From: Alistipes muris
GTDB taxonomy: Bacteria > Bacteroidota > Bacteroidia > Bacteroidales > Rikenellaceae
Assembly: GCF_943193205.1 (NCBI RefSeq)
Contig: NZ_CALPDD010000001.1
Location: 1 to 64,000, forward strand
Length of the DNA stretch: 64,000 bases
Reading direction: 5' to 3'
The notes below the pieces were generated by a model. It was not told where the DNA came from. It did not search any database and saw nothing but the letters and a program-made list of their open reading frames with translations. Both the position numbers and the translations under genes were made by a program. Positions 15,320 to 23,488 of the stretch are shown piece by piece; positions within the stretch are counted from its first letter, which is position 1, and every line of letters begins with the position of its first letter.

Positions 15320-16651
15320 TTACAGGCCTGCCAGGTGCTGGAGCCAGATTGCCAGCATGCCCGCCAAGTAGCCCGCCAGTACCAGCGGCGATATTTTGCG
15401 CAGGTACCATCCGAATTCGATTTTTTCAAGTCCCATCGCCACCACGCCTGCCGCCGAGCCGATGATAAGCAGGCTGCCGCCCACTCCGGCGCAGTACGAA
15501 AGCAGGTGCCAGAATAGGCCGTCGGTTACGAACCCTTGCATGAATGCCGGGTCGGCGCTCGCCGCTGCCGTCGCGGCGTCCGCCACCGGGTACATGCCCA
15601 TGCAGGCCGCTACCAGCGGTACGTTGTCGACGACCGACGACAGGATGCCGATCAGTCCTGCAATGGCGTAGGGTTCATGCAGGTGCTTGTCGAACCATTG
15701 GGCCATCCCCGTCAGGATGCCTGCGCTCTGAAGCACTCCCACCGCCATCAGAATTCCCAGGAAAAACAGAATCGTCGGCATGTCGATGTGCTTGACTACT
15801 TTCGACACGCGGTTCTGGATGGATTCCTCCATGTCGCGTTTGCGGTCGTAGAGGATTTCGGTCAGCGCCCAGTTTGCGCCCAGGGCGATAATCATCCCCA
15901 TGTAGGGCGGCAGTCCCGTCAGTTCCTTGAAGACGGGTACGAACAGCAGTCCCGCTACTCCCGTCACCAGTATCGTGTGGCTCATGCGGCTGTCCACTCC
16001 TTGCGGCAGGGGCGCCGCTGCGGGTTCCGTCGTCGCCGCCGTTTCGCCCCGGCTTACGTAGCGCATCGCTATCGCCGTCGGCACCGCCACCGAGACCAGC
16101 GACGGCAGCAGCAGTCCGTACATCAGCGGTCCGGCCGTGACGTTGCCCCGCATCCACAGCATGATCGTCGTCACGTCGCCGATGGGCGACCACGCGCCGC
16201 CGCTGTTGGCCGCCGCCACAATCAGTGCGGCGAATATCCACCTTTCGCGGCGGTCGTCGATAATCCGGCGCAGAAGCATGATCATGATGATGGCCGTGGT
16301 CATGTTGTCCAGCACGGCCGACATGAAGAACGTGATGACCACCAGCAGCCACAGCAGCCGTCGTTTGCTGCGGGTCCGGATGCGCGACGTGATGACGTTG
16401 AATCCGCCGTGGGTGTCTATCAGGTCCACGATGGTCATCGCGCCGATAAGATAGACCAGTATTTCGCACGTGCTGCCCAGCTGGGCGGTCAGCTGCGCGC
16501 CGATTTGCGGGTCGTGGCCCGCCAGGCTGAATATGGCCCACAGTGCGCCGCACATCAGCAGCGCCACGGCCGATTTGTTGATTCCGATTTTGTGTTCCAG
16601 CGCGATGAGCAGGTAGCCCGCGCAGAAAATCGCGATGAGGGTTGCAAGCAT
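15320..16651 (-). CDS. nhaD: NhaD-type Na+/H+ antiporter
   Basis: 443 residues with about 12 hydrophobic segments and the ion-transporter (IT) superfamily pattern. Characteristic segments are VLDNMTTAIIMIMLLRRII near residue 115 and AANSGGAWSPIGDVTTIMLW near residue 150, plus the mirrored VVDNVPLVAACMGMYPV near 345. These match NhaD antiporters that exchange Na+ for H+ across the inner membrane. It converges on the hotdog gene and is divergent from tRNA-Gln. Confidence 0.9.
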   Translation of the reverse strand: MLATLIAIFCAGYLLIALEHKIGINKSAVALLMCGALWAIFSLAGHDPQIGAQLTAQLGSTCEILVYLIGAMTIVDLIDTHGGFNVITSRIRTRSKRRLLWLLVVITFFMSAVLDNMTTAIIMIMLLRRIIDDRRERWIFAALIVAAANSGGAWSPIGDVTTIMLWMRGNVTAGPLMYGLLLPSLVSVAVPTAIAMRYVSRGETAATTEPAAAPLPQGVDSRMSHTILVTGVAGLLFVPVFKELTGLPPYMGMIIALGANWALTEILYDRKRDMEESIQNRVSKVVKHIDMPTILFFLGILMAVGVLQSAGILTGMAQWFDKHLHEPYAIAGLIGILSSVVDNVPLVAACMGMYPVADAATAAASADPAFMQGFVTDGLFWHLLSYCAGVGGSLLIIGSAAGVVAMGLEKIEFGWYLRKISPLVLAGYLAGMLAIWLQHLAGL

Positions 16652-16692
16652 GGTTCAGGATTTCGGGGGTGCGTGATTATCGGATGCGTTTC

Positions 16693-16722
16693 TTGGATAT
16701 TGCGTTTTTTTGATTACCTTTG
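16693..16722 (+). promoter_or_regulatory. Promoter of tRNA-Gln
   Basis: TTG (16693-16695), a 19-nt spacer and TACCTTTG (16715-16722), ending 21 nt before the tRNA. Confidence 0.75.
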
Positions 16723-16743
16723 CAACTGCTTTCGAGCAGCGAT

Positions 16744-16814
16744 TGAGCTGTGGTGTAATGGTAACACAGCAGATTTTGGTTCTGTCGTTCCAGGTTCGAG
16801 TCCTGGCAGCTCAA
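16744..16814 (+). tRNA. tRNA-Gln (anticodon UUG)
   Basis: A 71-nt cloverleaf: acceptor TGAGCTG/CAGCTCA, D stem GTGT/ACAC, anticodon stem GCAGA/TCTGT with loop TTTTGGT (anticodon TTG), and T arm CCAGG-TTCGAGT-CCTGG. The discriminator base is A and the 3' CCA is not encoded. All stems pair fully apart from one G-U pair. It is preceded by a promoter and followed by a terminator, so it is transcribed alone. Confidence 0.97.
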
Positions 16815-16826
16815 CTCCTTTCAGCA

Positions 16827-16863
16827 GAAGCGGGGACCCGGCGTCGGGTCTCCGCTTCGTTTT
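16827..16863 (+). terminator. Terminator after tRNA-Gln
   Basis: A 14-bp stem (16827-16840 / 16845-16858, one G-U pair), loop GCGT, is followed by GTTTT. Confidence 0.8.
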
Positions 16864-16876
16864 CGGGCCGGAACTG

Positions 16877-17143
16877 TCAATAGTTCTTTTTGCCCTGCAG
16901 GCGGTCGGCGGTCTTGTCGACAGCCTGGCCGATTTTGTCGGCGGTCTTTTCCGCGCCCTGCTTGATGTTGTCGCCTACCTTGCGGGCCGTGTTGCCCATG
17001 CGGTCGGCAGCGTTTTCCACGCCGTTTTTCATCTTGTCGGCGGTCTGTTCGGTCTTGTTCTTGCAGTCGGTGGCCTGGTTGAGTTTGTCGCCGAACTGTT
17101 TTTCGGTTTGCCGGTTTTCCCAGCTGTTCTTCGTGTCGTTCAT
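16877..17143 (-). CDS. Small LEA-like / coiled-coil stress protein
   Basis: 88 residues, highly charged, without a signal peptide. From residue 30 on it repeats an 11-residue pattern (for example ADKMKNGVENA, ADRMGNTARKV, ADKIGQAVDKT), as in LEA-like and apolipoprotein-like amphipathic proteins that protect or coat membranes under stress. No catalytic motif. It follows the GlsB-type membrane protein gene by 12 nt on the same strand, which supports a role in envelope stress. I cannot name a family with certainty. Confidence 0.72.
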   Translation of the reverse strand: MNDTKNSWENRQTEKQFGDKLNQATDCKNKTEQTADKMKNGVENAADRMGNTARKVGDNIKQGAEKTADKIGQAVDKTADRLQGKKNY

Positions 17144-17155
17144 TGTCTTGATTTT

Positions 17156-17416
17156 TTACCGTTCAACATGTTTTCTTCGTCGGGTGATCATCGAGACGAT
17201 CCACAGCAGAACGACAGCTCCGGCAATCGAGGTCAGGAAGCTGCCCAGCGTGCCTACGGGTACCCACCCGAACCACGAGAAGATCCAGCCTCCCAGCACA
17301 CCGCCGATCAGACCTACGATCAGATTGATGACGAGGCCCGAGCCGTCGCCCTTGACGATCAGGTTGGCGATCCATCCGGCCGCCAGACCGATTAAGAGAT
17401 ACCACAGAAAATACAT
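17156..17416 (-). CDS. GlsB/YeaQ/YmgE family membrane protein
   Basis: 86 residues with three membrane segments and the family glycines (GLAAGWIANLIVKGDGSGLV, then LIVGLIGGVLGGWIFSWFG). These small proteins are called transglycosylase-associated for historical reasons and are usually induced by envelope or acid stress; no enzymatic activity is established. First gene of a likely two-gene operon with the LEA-like protein. Confidence 0.9.
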   Translation of the reverse strand: MYFLWYLLIGLAAGWIANLIVKGDGSGLVINLIVGLIGGVLGGWIFSWFGWVPVGTLGSFLTSIAGAVVLLWIVSMITRRRKHVER

Positions 17417-17506
17417 AGTTTTCGTTTTTTTGACTTAACGTCTGCTTCGTTGCAAATTCCGTTCCCCAATTCGCCGGACGGGTAAAAATACAGGGGCAAT
17501 ACGTAC

Positions 17507-17593
17507 CCCGCCCCGATGGAGAATGAATCCATCGGGGCGGGTGAACGTGTTGATACCTTGCGGAACAGACAGGGCCGCCCAGCGGGCGGCCCT
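17507..17593. other. Two strong hairpins in tandem between glsB and the TSCPD gene
   Basis: Hairpin 1 is a 14-bp perfect stem (17507-17520 / 17528-17541, loop GAATGAA). Hairpin 2 is a 10-bp GC-rich stem, AGGGCCGCCC / GGGCGGCCCT (17571-17580 / 17584-17593). Neither has a clear T run. Hairpin 2 lies just after the stop of the minus-strand TSCPD gene and may terminate or stabilise its transcript; hairpin 1 has no obvious explanation. Confidence 0.65.
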
Positions 17594-17607
17594 ATTATCA
17601 GAGGTGT

Positions 17608-17865
17608 TTATTCTTCGTGGCCTGCTTCTTCCAATGCTTTGGCCAGTTGGTCGGGACACGAGGTGCCTCGGCCGCGGCAGTCGATGCCTTTGAGGCGGGC
17701 GACGGCTTCTTCGGCGCGCATTCCGCGCACCAGCGCCGCAATGCCCTGTGTGTTGCCGTGACAGCCGCCCGTGAAAGCTACGTGGCGGATTACGCCGTCT
17801 TCAAGTTCGATGTCCACTTGTTTCGAGCAGGTGCCTGCGCAGGCATAACTTATTTTCTTGTTCAT
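17608..17865 (-). CDS. TSCPD domain protein (TIGR03905 type)
   Basis: 85 residues. It contains the eponymous motif as GTSCPDQLAKAL near residue 67, and paired cysteines in CAGTCSK near the N-terminus. TSCPD domains are also found at the C-terminus of class II ribonucleotide reductases, but the short stand-alone form is of unknown function; the cysteines suggest metal or redox chemistry. It follows yajC on the same strand after 19 nt. Confidence 0.85.
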   Translation of the reverse strand: MNKKISYACAGTCSKQVDIELEDGVIRHVAFTGGCHGNTQGIAALVRGMRAEEAVARLKGIDCRGRGTSCPDQLAKALEEAGHEE

Positions 17866-17884
17866 GTCGTGCCGTGCGGATGGC

Positions 17885-18199
17885 TTATTTCTGTTGGTTG
17901 CTGTTGTCGGCCACCACCATGTTCTTGTCGATGCGCAGGGTCACATCGCTGTCCACTTCGATAAGCAGCGAGGTCTCTTTCACTTCCTTGACCGTGCCAT
18001 AGATTCCGCCTGCCGTGATTACCTTGTCGCCTTTTTTCAGTCCGTCGCGGAACGCCTGCATCTGTTTGCGGCGTTTGGCTTCGGGGCGCCACATGAAGAG
18101 CCACAGCACCAGCACCATCAGGCCGATCATGATCAGGAAGCTGTATTGCTGGAAAAATCCGGGTTGGGGTTCGGCGGGCATCGCCTGGAGGAAATTCAT
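17885..18199 (-). CDS. yajC: Preprotein translocase subunit YajC
   Basis: 104 residues. A short N-terminus is followed by one membrane helix (about 18-38), then the family segment RRKQMQAFRDGLKKGDKVIT and GGIYGTVKEV, forming the small cytoplasmic beta domain. YajC associates with SecDF at the Sec translocon. Two ATGs lie in tandem (18202 and 18199); I prefer 18199 because it leaves better spacing to the GAG upstream. The TSCPD gene follows after 19 nt. Confidence 0.93.
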   Translation of the reverse strand: MNFLQAMPAEPQPGFFQQYSFLIMIGLMVLVLWLFMWRPEAKRRKQMQAFRDGLKKGDKVITAGGIYGTVKEVKETSLLIEVDSDVTLRIDKNMVVADNSNQQK

Positions 18200-18654
18200 C
18201 ATAACTCTTTTTTGTTTTGTTGTTTCTGGTTTTGCTTGGGCAAATATAACAATATTTTCGGGATTTCCCGAAATCCGCACCCCCTCATCGGCGATTCCGG
18301 GTACAGATTCACCCGTTCGGAACAGTCGGCATCCCTTTGCCGGCTACGGGTGCAAGCGGCTCGTTTCTCAAGTGTGGCCTGCCGCTAAAAATATATTCGG
18401 TTTGTAATCGTTTGTTTGTCAGTTGTTTGCTTGGTTTCGGCTTCTGCGTTCGCGGTTCCCCGGCGGAATTTTTTTGGTAACTTGCTTGAAATGCGTTACA
18501 TTTGTTGACAAATTGCACTTTCCGCCGCTCTCCGGGGCGGGTCCGTGCGGAAGGTCTGAAGCGGGTGTTTCGGGCCGGATTCCGCCGCGGAGCCGTCCGG
18601 TTGGCGGAATAGTTGCAGGTTACCGAAGTCGAACCGTATACCGTGCTGCGGCCT
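18200..18654. other. Intergenic region between yajC and the WecA-like gene
   Basis: About 455 nt without a convincing gene, between two divergent genes. It holds the plus-strand promoter at 18474-18504 and an AT-rich part next to yajC. I see no RNA gene or repeat in the remainder. Confidence 0.6.
18474..18504 (+). promoter_or_regulatory. Promoter of the WecA/TagO-like gene
   Basis: TTG (18474-18476), a 20-nt spacer and TACATTTG (18497-18504). The predicted leader is about 145 nt long. Confidence 0.65.
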
Positions 18655-19842
18655 ATGAGCCAGATTTTTCTGACATACAAGGGATTTTTGCCTTTGATTC
18701 CGTTCGTCGTGGCGTTTCTGTCGGTGTGCTGGATTCACCCGCGGCTGGTCAAGCTGGCTTACCTCAAGGGAATTGTCGACAATCCCGATTTCCGCAAGTT
18801 GCAGCGCAGTCCCGTTCCCGTGCTGGGCGGTTGCGCCGTCTTCTTCGGCATTTCGCTGGGGTTGGGCATCGTCAGCCCGTTTTTCGATTCTTCGCAGCTG
18901 CCGATCATCATGGCGGCTATGACCCTGATGCTTTATATCGGGACCATGGACGATATTCTGAATCTGTCGCCGGGGTTCCGTTTCTTCGTCGAGGTGCTTT
19001 GTTTGGTGCTGCTCGTCGTCGCAGGCGGTTTCAGCATCAGCCATTTCCATGGGCTTTGGGGTATCGGCGCCATCCCGTGCTGGTGGTGCAGCGCGCTGCT
19101 CACGGTCTTCGCCGCCGTCGGCATCATCAACGCCATCAACCTCATCGACGGGGTTAACGGCCTTTCGTCGGGTTATTGCATCATGGCGTGTCTGATTTTC
19201 GGCACCTTTTTCTTCTTCGCAGGCGATCTGGTCATGGTCCTGCTCGCCATCGTCTGCGTCGGGGCTTTGATTCCGTTCTTCTTCCACAACGTTTTCGGCA
19301 AGAGTTCGCGGATGTTCATCGGCGACGGCGGTACGCTCGTCATGGGGTTGGTCATGTCGATTTTCGTCATCCATACTCTGGACGCCCGGTCGTTGGGTGC
19401 GGTTTTCGCCGCCAGGGGATTCGGGCTCATCCCGTTCACGCTCGCCGTGTTGTCGGTGCCCGTGTTCGATACCCTGCGCGTCATGTCGGCGCGCGTGCGG
19501 CGGCATGTTTCGCCGTTCCATCCCGACAAGACGCACCTCCATCATTTGTTCATCGACCTCGGGTTTTCGCATATCGGCACCACGTTCTGCATCCTTTCGC
19601 TCAACGCCGCGGTCGTCGTGTGCCTTTGGGCCTTGTATGCCGTGGGGGCTTCGGTCGAGGTGCAGCTCTATGCCGTCGTCGCGCTGAGTTTCCTGGTCAC
19701 TTTCGGGCTCTATTATTTCGTGCGATGGAACGAGCGGCGCAGGAATCGTTTCTACCGCTTCCTGTTGCGGTTGGGCCGGGTCTCGCAGTTCGAGCGGCGG
19801 GGCGTCTTCCTTTGGTTCCAGCATCTTCTCGACCGGATATGA
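18655..19842 (+). CDS. Undecaprenyl-phosphate sugar-1-phosphate transferase (WecA/TagO type)
   Basis: 395 residues with about ten membrane helices and the polyprenyl-phosphate phosphotransferase motifs: TMDDILNLSPGFRF near residue 100, NLIDGVNGLSSG near 175, FIGDGGTL near 220 and HPDKTHLHHLF near 295. Such enzymes load GlcNAc-1-P (or a related sugar phosphate) onto undecaprenyl phosphate to start O-antigen, teichoic acid or capsule units. No initiating transferase is visible in the capsule locus at 39-58 kb, so this enzyme is a candidate to prime it. The start at 18655 was chosen over an upstream TTG. Confidence 0.9.
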   Translation: MSQIFLTYKGFLPLIPFVVAFLSVCWIHPRLVKLAYLKGIVDNPDFRKLQRSPVPVLGGCAVFFGISLGLGIVSPFFDSSQLPIIMAAMTLMLYIGTMDDILNLSPGFRFFVEVLCLVLLVVAGGFSISHFHGLWGIGAIPCWWCSALLTVFAAVGIINAINLIDGVNGLSSGYCIMACLIFGTFFFFAGDLVMVLLAIVCVGALIPFFFHNVFGKSSRMFIGDGGTLVMGLVMSIFVIHTLDARSLGAVFAARGFGLIPFTLAVLSVPVFDTLRVMSARVRRHVSPFHPDKTHLHHLFIDLGFSHIGTTFCILSLNAAVVVCLWALYAVGASVEVQLYAVVALSFLVTFGLYYFVRWNERRRNRFYRFLLRLGRVSQFERRGVFLWFQHLLDRI

Positions 19843-19850
19843 CAGTTTCA

Positions 19851-19878
19851 GGCAGGTTGCTTCGGCGCCTGCTTTTTT
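19851..19878 (+). terminator. Terminator after the WecA-like gene
   Basis: GCAGG (19852-19856) pairs with CCTGC (19868-19872), with an inner GC pairing, followed by six T. Confidence 0.6.
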
Positions 19879-19886
19879 GTTGGCCG

Positions 19887-20615
19887 TCAGCGCATCCGGC
19901 AGGGCGGTTCCAGGCCGCAGGCGTCCAGCAGGTCCGTGTCGCGGAACAGGGTTTCGGCCGCTCCGTCGGCTGCGATTTCTCCGTCGCGCAGGACAATCAT
20001 CCGGGGGCAGAGTTCCCTTGCCATTTCCATGTCGTGGGTGGCTGCCAGCATCGTGTGGCTAAAACGTTTTAGCAGTTCGAGCGTCTGCCGCCGGGCCCGC
20101 GGGTCGAGGTCCGAGGTGGGTTCGTCCAGCACCAGCACCGAGGGTTCCATGGCCAGCACCGTGGCGATTGCCGCGCTGCGTTTCTGCCCGCCCGAGAGGC
20201 GGCAGGGCGATTCCTTGCGCAGGTGCAGGGCCCCCACGGATTCGAGCGCCGCCGTGACGCGGGCTTCGATTTCTTCCGGCGTCAGTCCCATGTTCGCCGG
20301 GCCGAACGCCACGTCTTCTTCCACGGTCGGCATGAACAGCTGGTGGTCGGGGTTTTGAAAGACCAGTCCCACCGTCTGCCGCACTATCGGCAGCGTGCGG
20401 GGCGTCAGGCCGATTCCGCCGACCGACACTTCGCCCTCGGTGGGCAGCAGCAGTCCCGCCGCAAGCAGCAGCAGGGTCGATTTCCCTGTGCCGTTTGCGC
20501 CCACGAGGGCGACTTTTTCGCCGTGCGTAATGCGCAGCGAAACGTCGCGTAGCGCTTCGCGGCCGCCCGGATAGCGGTAGCCGACGCGGTCGAATTGCAG
20601 GTAGTGGTGGCTCAT
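19887..20615 (-). CDS. Nickel/cobalt ECF transporter ATPase (NikO/CbiO type)
   Basis: 242 residues, one ABC ATPase domain: Walker A GANGTGKSTL near residue 40, Q-loop, signature LSGGQKRSAA near 142, Walker B VLVLDEPTSDLD near 165 and the H-loop TH near 197. It is the energising subunit of an energy-coupling-factor importer. Its start overlaps the stop of the Q-type permease, and the whole cassette sits at the 3' end of the urease operon, so nickel is the likely substrate. Converges with the WecA-like gene. Confidence 0.9.
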   Translation of the reverse strand: MSHHYLQFDRVGYRYPGGREALRDVSLRITHGEKVALVGANGTGKSTLLLLAAGLLLPTEGEVSVGGIGLTPRTLPIVRQTVGLVFQNPDHQLFMPTVEEDVAFGPANMGLTPEEIEARVTAALESVGALHLRKESPCRLSGGQKRSAAIATVLAMEPSVLVLDEPTSDLDPRARRQTLELLKRFSHTMLAATHDMEMARELCPRMIVLRDGEIAADGAAETLFRDTDLLDACGLEPPCRMR

Positions 20616-21421
20616 CGGAAAAGACGTGTCAGGGTTTCTACCGGATAGCTCCAGCGCGCGGCGATCAGTGCAAGGCTCCAGCCCGTCAGAAAGGCGGTGT
20701 CGGCGCGTCGCCAGCGCGGCTTCCCGGCCGTGCAGTCGGGTATGCGTCCCGTGAAGCCGCGGGCCAGCATCGCCCGGTGTATCTGTTCGGCCCGGTCGAA
20801 GGTGCGCAGCAGCAGTTGCCCCACCAGCGTGCCCCACACCCGCAGGGCGGGGTGTTTGCGGCCGAAGCTGCGGGCGTCGCAGGCCCGCGACATGGCCAGC
20901 GCTTCTTCGAGCAGGACCCGCAGGTAGCGGTAGACGAACAGCAGCTGTACCGTCAGAAAGCGGGGGATTCCTGATTGCTGCAAGGCCCGGCAGAGGGCGT
21001 AGAATCCCGTGGTGCCTATCAGCACCAGCAGCGCCGCCATCGAGAGGATGCCCCGCAGCAGAATCGCGGCGAATTCGATGCCGCCCTCCGTTACGGTCAG
21101 CGTTCCTATCCGCAGAGCCGGGGTGCGGTCGTAGAGCAGGTTGAAGATGCCTATCAGCGCCACGAACGGCAGTACCGCCAGCGAGCGGCGCAGGAGCGGC
21201 CCGAGCCGCATGCCGCCCAGCGTCGCCGTCGCCATCGGAAAGAGCGCATAGAGCAGGATTTCCGACAGCTGCGGGAGCGGCACCGACAGCATCGTCACCA
21301 AATAGACCGTCGTCGCAAGCAGTTTCGCCCGGGCGTCGAGCCGGTGCATCGGGCTCTCCGCCCGGGCGTTCCGTTCCAGCGCGTCGAGTGCGCAGAGGGC
21401 ATTTTGCAGGCTGTTTTTCAT
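20612..21421 (-). CDS. ECF transporter transmembrane subunit (NikQ/CbiQ type)
   Basis: 269 residues with about five membrane helices. SRACDARSFGRK near residue 195 and HRAMLARGFTGRI near 230 match the two Ala-Arg-Gly coupling motifs of T subunits that contact the ATPase. It overlaps the M subunit gene by 4 nt upstream and the ATPase gene by 4 nt downstream, indicating translational coupling. The context with urease indicates nickel uptake. Confidence 0.9.
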   Translation of the reverse strand: MKNSLQNALCALDALERNARAESPMHRLDARAKLLATTVYLVTMLSVPLPQLSEILLYALFPMATATLGGMRLGPLLRRSLAVLPFVALIGIFNLLYDRTPALRIGTLTVTEGGIEFAAILLRGILSMAALLVLIGTTGFYALCRALQQSGIPRFLTVQLLFVYRYLRVLLEEALAMSRACDARSFGRKHPALRVWGTLVGQLLLRTFDRAEQIHRAMLARGFTGRIPDCTAGKPRWRRADTAFLTGWSLALIAARWSYPVETLTRLFR

Positions 21422-22410
21422 GCCCCTTTGCGTCGCGTGCGCAGCAGCTGCGTGCCGCCCCATGCAGCCAGCAGCAGCACGCCGCAGCCCACCAGCCCGG
21501 CCGTCGTGGTGCCGTAGTCGGGCAGGGCGGCGGTGGTCTCCTGAATGGCGGCGGCCGTGCGGTGCAGGCCGTCGGGCGCCGGGGCCATTTCGGCGGTTCC
21601 GGCCGTTCGGCTTAGCGACCATTCCAGCCCGTCGGGCTGCGACGAAGCGAGCCACGAGAACGAACCGCCCACGAGCAGCGCTGCCACGGCGATGGCCGCC
21701 AGCGTTCGGACGAAACGGCGCTTGGCCGGCTGCTCCTGCGGTTCGGTTCCGGCCAGCAGTTCCGGGCGGTAGCGTCTCACCGCGCAGAGCAGGGCTCCCG
21801 TAGCGAGCCCCTCGCCGATACCGATGGCTAAGTGGATGGGAAGCATGAAAAGCAGGAATTTCCCGATGGGCAGCGCCGTGATGGCCGAGGCCTCGGTCTC
21901 CAGCGTCACGGCCAGCGCGCCCAGTTCGAGCCCCGCCACCGATGCCAGTACCGACGCTGCGAAAATCCGGCCCGGCGTTGCGTCCGGCCGCATCAGGGGC
22001 CTGAATACAAGCGGATAGGCCACCAGACACGAGAGCACCGCCATGTTGAATATGTTGCAGCCCAAGGCCAGAAATCCGCCGTCGGCGAAGAGCAGGCATT
22101 GCAGAATCAGCACCGACGAGAGGGCGAGCAGCGCCGCCCACGGTCCCAATATCGCCGAGAGCAGGATGCCGCCCACGATATGGCCGCTCGACCCGGTGCC
22201 CGGAACGGCGAAGTTAATCATCTGCGCCGCAAAGACGAAGGCTCCCATGACCCCCATCAGCGGCACGATGCGTTCGCTGTGCAGCACGTCGGTGTGCAGT
22301 CCGCTCCGCGCCGGGCGCAGTTTGCGGACCGCCGTGCCCAGCAGCACCAGCGAAGCGGCTCCCGCGACGGCAGCCACCGTCGGCGAGACCAAAGCGTCGG
22401 ACATGTGCAT
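21418..22410 (-). CDS. Nickel ECF transporter substrate-binding subunit, NikM-NikN fusion
   Basis: 330 residues. The N-terminal 220 residues are a CbiM/NikM-type S component starting MHMSDALVSPTVAAVAG; the His2-rich N-terminus is where these proteins bind the metal. The C-terminal part contains the SQPDGLEWS motif of the PDGLE domain (NikN), followed by a final membrane helix. The M-N fusion is a known arrangement for nickel importers. Overlaps the Q subunit gene by 4 nt. Directly downstream of the urea transporter in the urease operon. Confidence 0.9.
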   Translation of the reverse strand: MHMSDALVSPTVAAVAGAASLVLLGTAVRKLRPARSGLHTDVLHSERIVPLMGVMGAFVFAAQMINFAVPGTGSSGHIVGGILLSAILGPWAALLALSSVLILQCLLFADGGFLALGCNIFNMAVLSCLVAYPLVFRPLMRPDATPGRIFAASVLASVAGLELGALAVTLETEASAITALPIGKFLLFMLPIHLAIGIGEGLATGALLCAVRRYRPELLAGTEPQEQPAKRRFVRTLAAIAVAALLVGGSFSWLASSQPDGLEWSLSRTAGTAEMAPAPDGLHRTAAAIQETTAALPDYGTTTAGLVGCGVLLLAAWGGTQLLRTRRKGA

Positions 22411-22416
22411 GGTGTC

Positions 22417-23466
22417 CTATTTTTTGGGTGTGCGGCGCGGCTCGAAAAGCGGCCGGGGTGCCAGGTGGGTCTTGCGGGCCGGGTCCCAGTCGGTGTGGTC
22501 GGGGCGTTCGGTCTCGTCGAAGCGGATCAGCGGCAGCAGGAACAGCCATGTCGTCAGGCAGAAAGGCGCGGTCAGCGTCGGGATGCCCAGCGGCGCGAGC
22601 ATGACGTTCATGCCCGCCTGCACGAATACCGTCACGACGATTCCCAGCAGGGCCCACACGGCCGAACGGCGGTTGGGCTTGTAGAAGACCGTGCCCAAAG
22701 CTATGGCCGTCAGCACGGGGCTGAATCCGTAGAGCCCGCCCGCGATTCCGCTGCCCGAAGCCTCGAACAGGATGGCTACCAGCAGCGCCACGGCCGAACC
22801 GACGGCTGCCCACAGCGCAGCGCGAGCGCTGCTCAGCAGCAGTCCGACCAGAAAGAGCAGCCCCGTCACCCACGAATCGACCAGGAACACCTGTCCGACG
22901 CCTTTGAGCCAGTAGACGATCAGGTGGCCCAGCCGCAGGTTTTCGCCCGACGCGAAAAGCGTCGGCAGCGTCGGGTCGCTCAGGTGGGTGGGCGGCATCC
23001 CGTGCATGGCGCGCGCCGCCAGCAGAAAGAGCCACGTGCAGAATACGAACGGGAAAGTCAGCGAGTTGACTTTCCACGGGGCCATCACGTTGTTGAATCC
23101 CGTGCGTACCCAGGTCGTCATCGCCGCACAGAGTATCAGCGCCAGCCACATCCAGAAGGTGTTGCCCAGGAACGTGGGGAAGGCGCAGCCTACGAGCACT
23201 CCGTTGAAGCCCCACAGCCCTTGCGTGCCGTCGTCTTCCGGGAGCCGCAGCAGCCTGCCCGTCAGCGTGGAGACCGCCACCGCGACGAGTGCGCCCCACG
23301 CTACGATGCCCGTGCGGTTGGCGCACGAGCCCCAGATGATGCCTGCCAGAAACAGCAGGCCGGTCCATGCGCTGGGCTGGAACATGACCTGCCCCATGCC
23401 GCGCAGCATTTTCTTGAGAAGGCCGACTCCGGCGTGGGCCGTCGGCGCAGAGAGAGTTGTTGCCAT
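22417..23466 (-). CDS. Urea transporter (UT family)
   Basis: 349 residues, polytopic, with the internal duplication of the UT/Yut family. The first half contains APWKVNSLTFPFVFCTWLF and the second half LGIPTLTAPFCLTTWLFLL, the two copies of the pore signature; GLWGFNGVLVG and GGLYGFSPVLTAIALG are another duplicated pair. It passively conducts urea across the inner membrane, feeding the urease encoded just upstream. It begins 22 nt after ureD and ends 6 nt before the NikM-type gene. Confidence 0.93.
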   Translation of the reverse strand: MATTLSAPTAHAGVGLLKKMLRGMGQVMFQPSAWTGLLFLAGIIWGSCANRTGIVAWGALVAVAVSTLTGRLLRLPEDDGTQGLWGFNGVLVGCAFPTFLGNTFWMWLALILCAAMTTWVRTGFNNVMAPWKVNSLTFPFVFCTWLFLLAARAMHGMPPTHLSDPTLPTLFASGENLRLGHLIVYWLKGVGQVFLVDSWVTGLLFLVGLLLSSARAALWAAVGSAVALLVAILFEASGSGIAGGLYGFSPVLTAIALGTVFYKPNRRSAVWALLGIVVTVFVQAGMNVMLAPLGIPTLTAPFCLTTWLFLLPLIRFDETERPDHTDWDPARKTHLAPRPLFEPRRTPKK

Positions 23467-23488
23467 AGTTTATAAGTCGTTTAATCGG

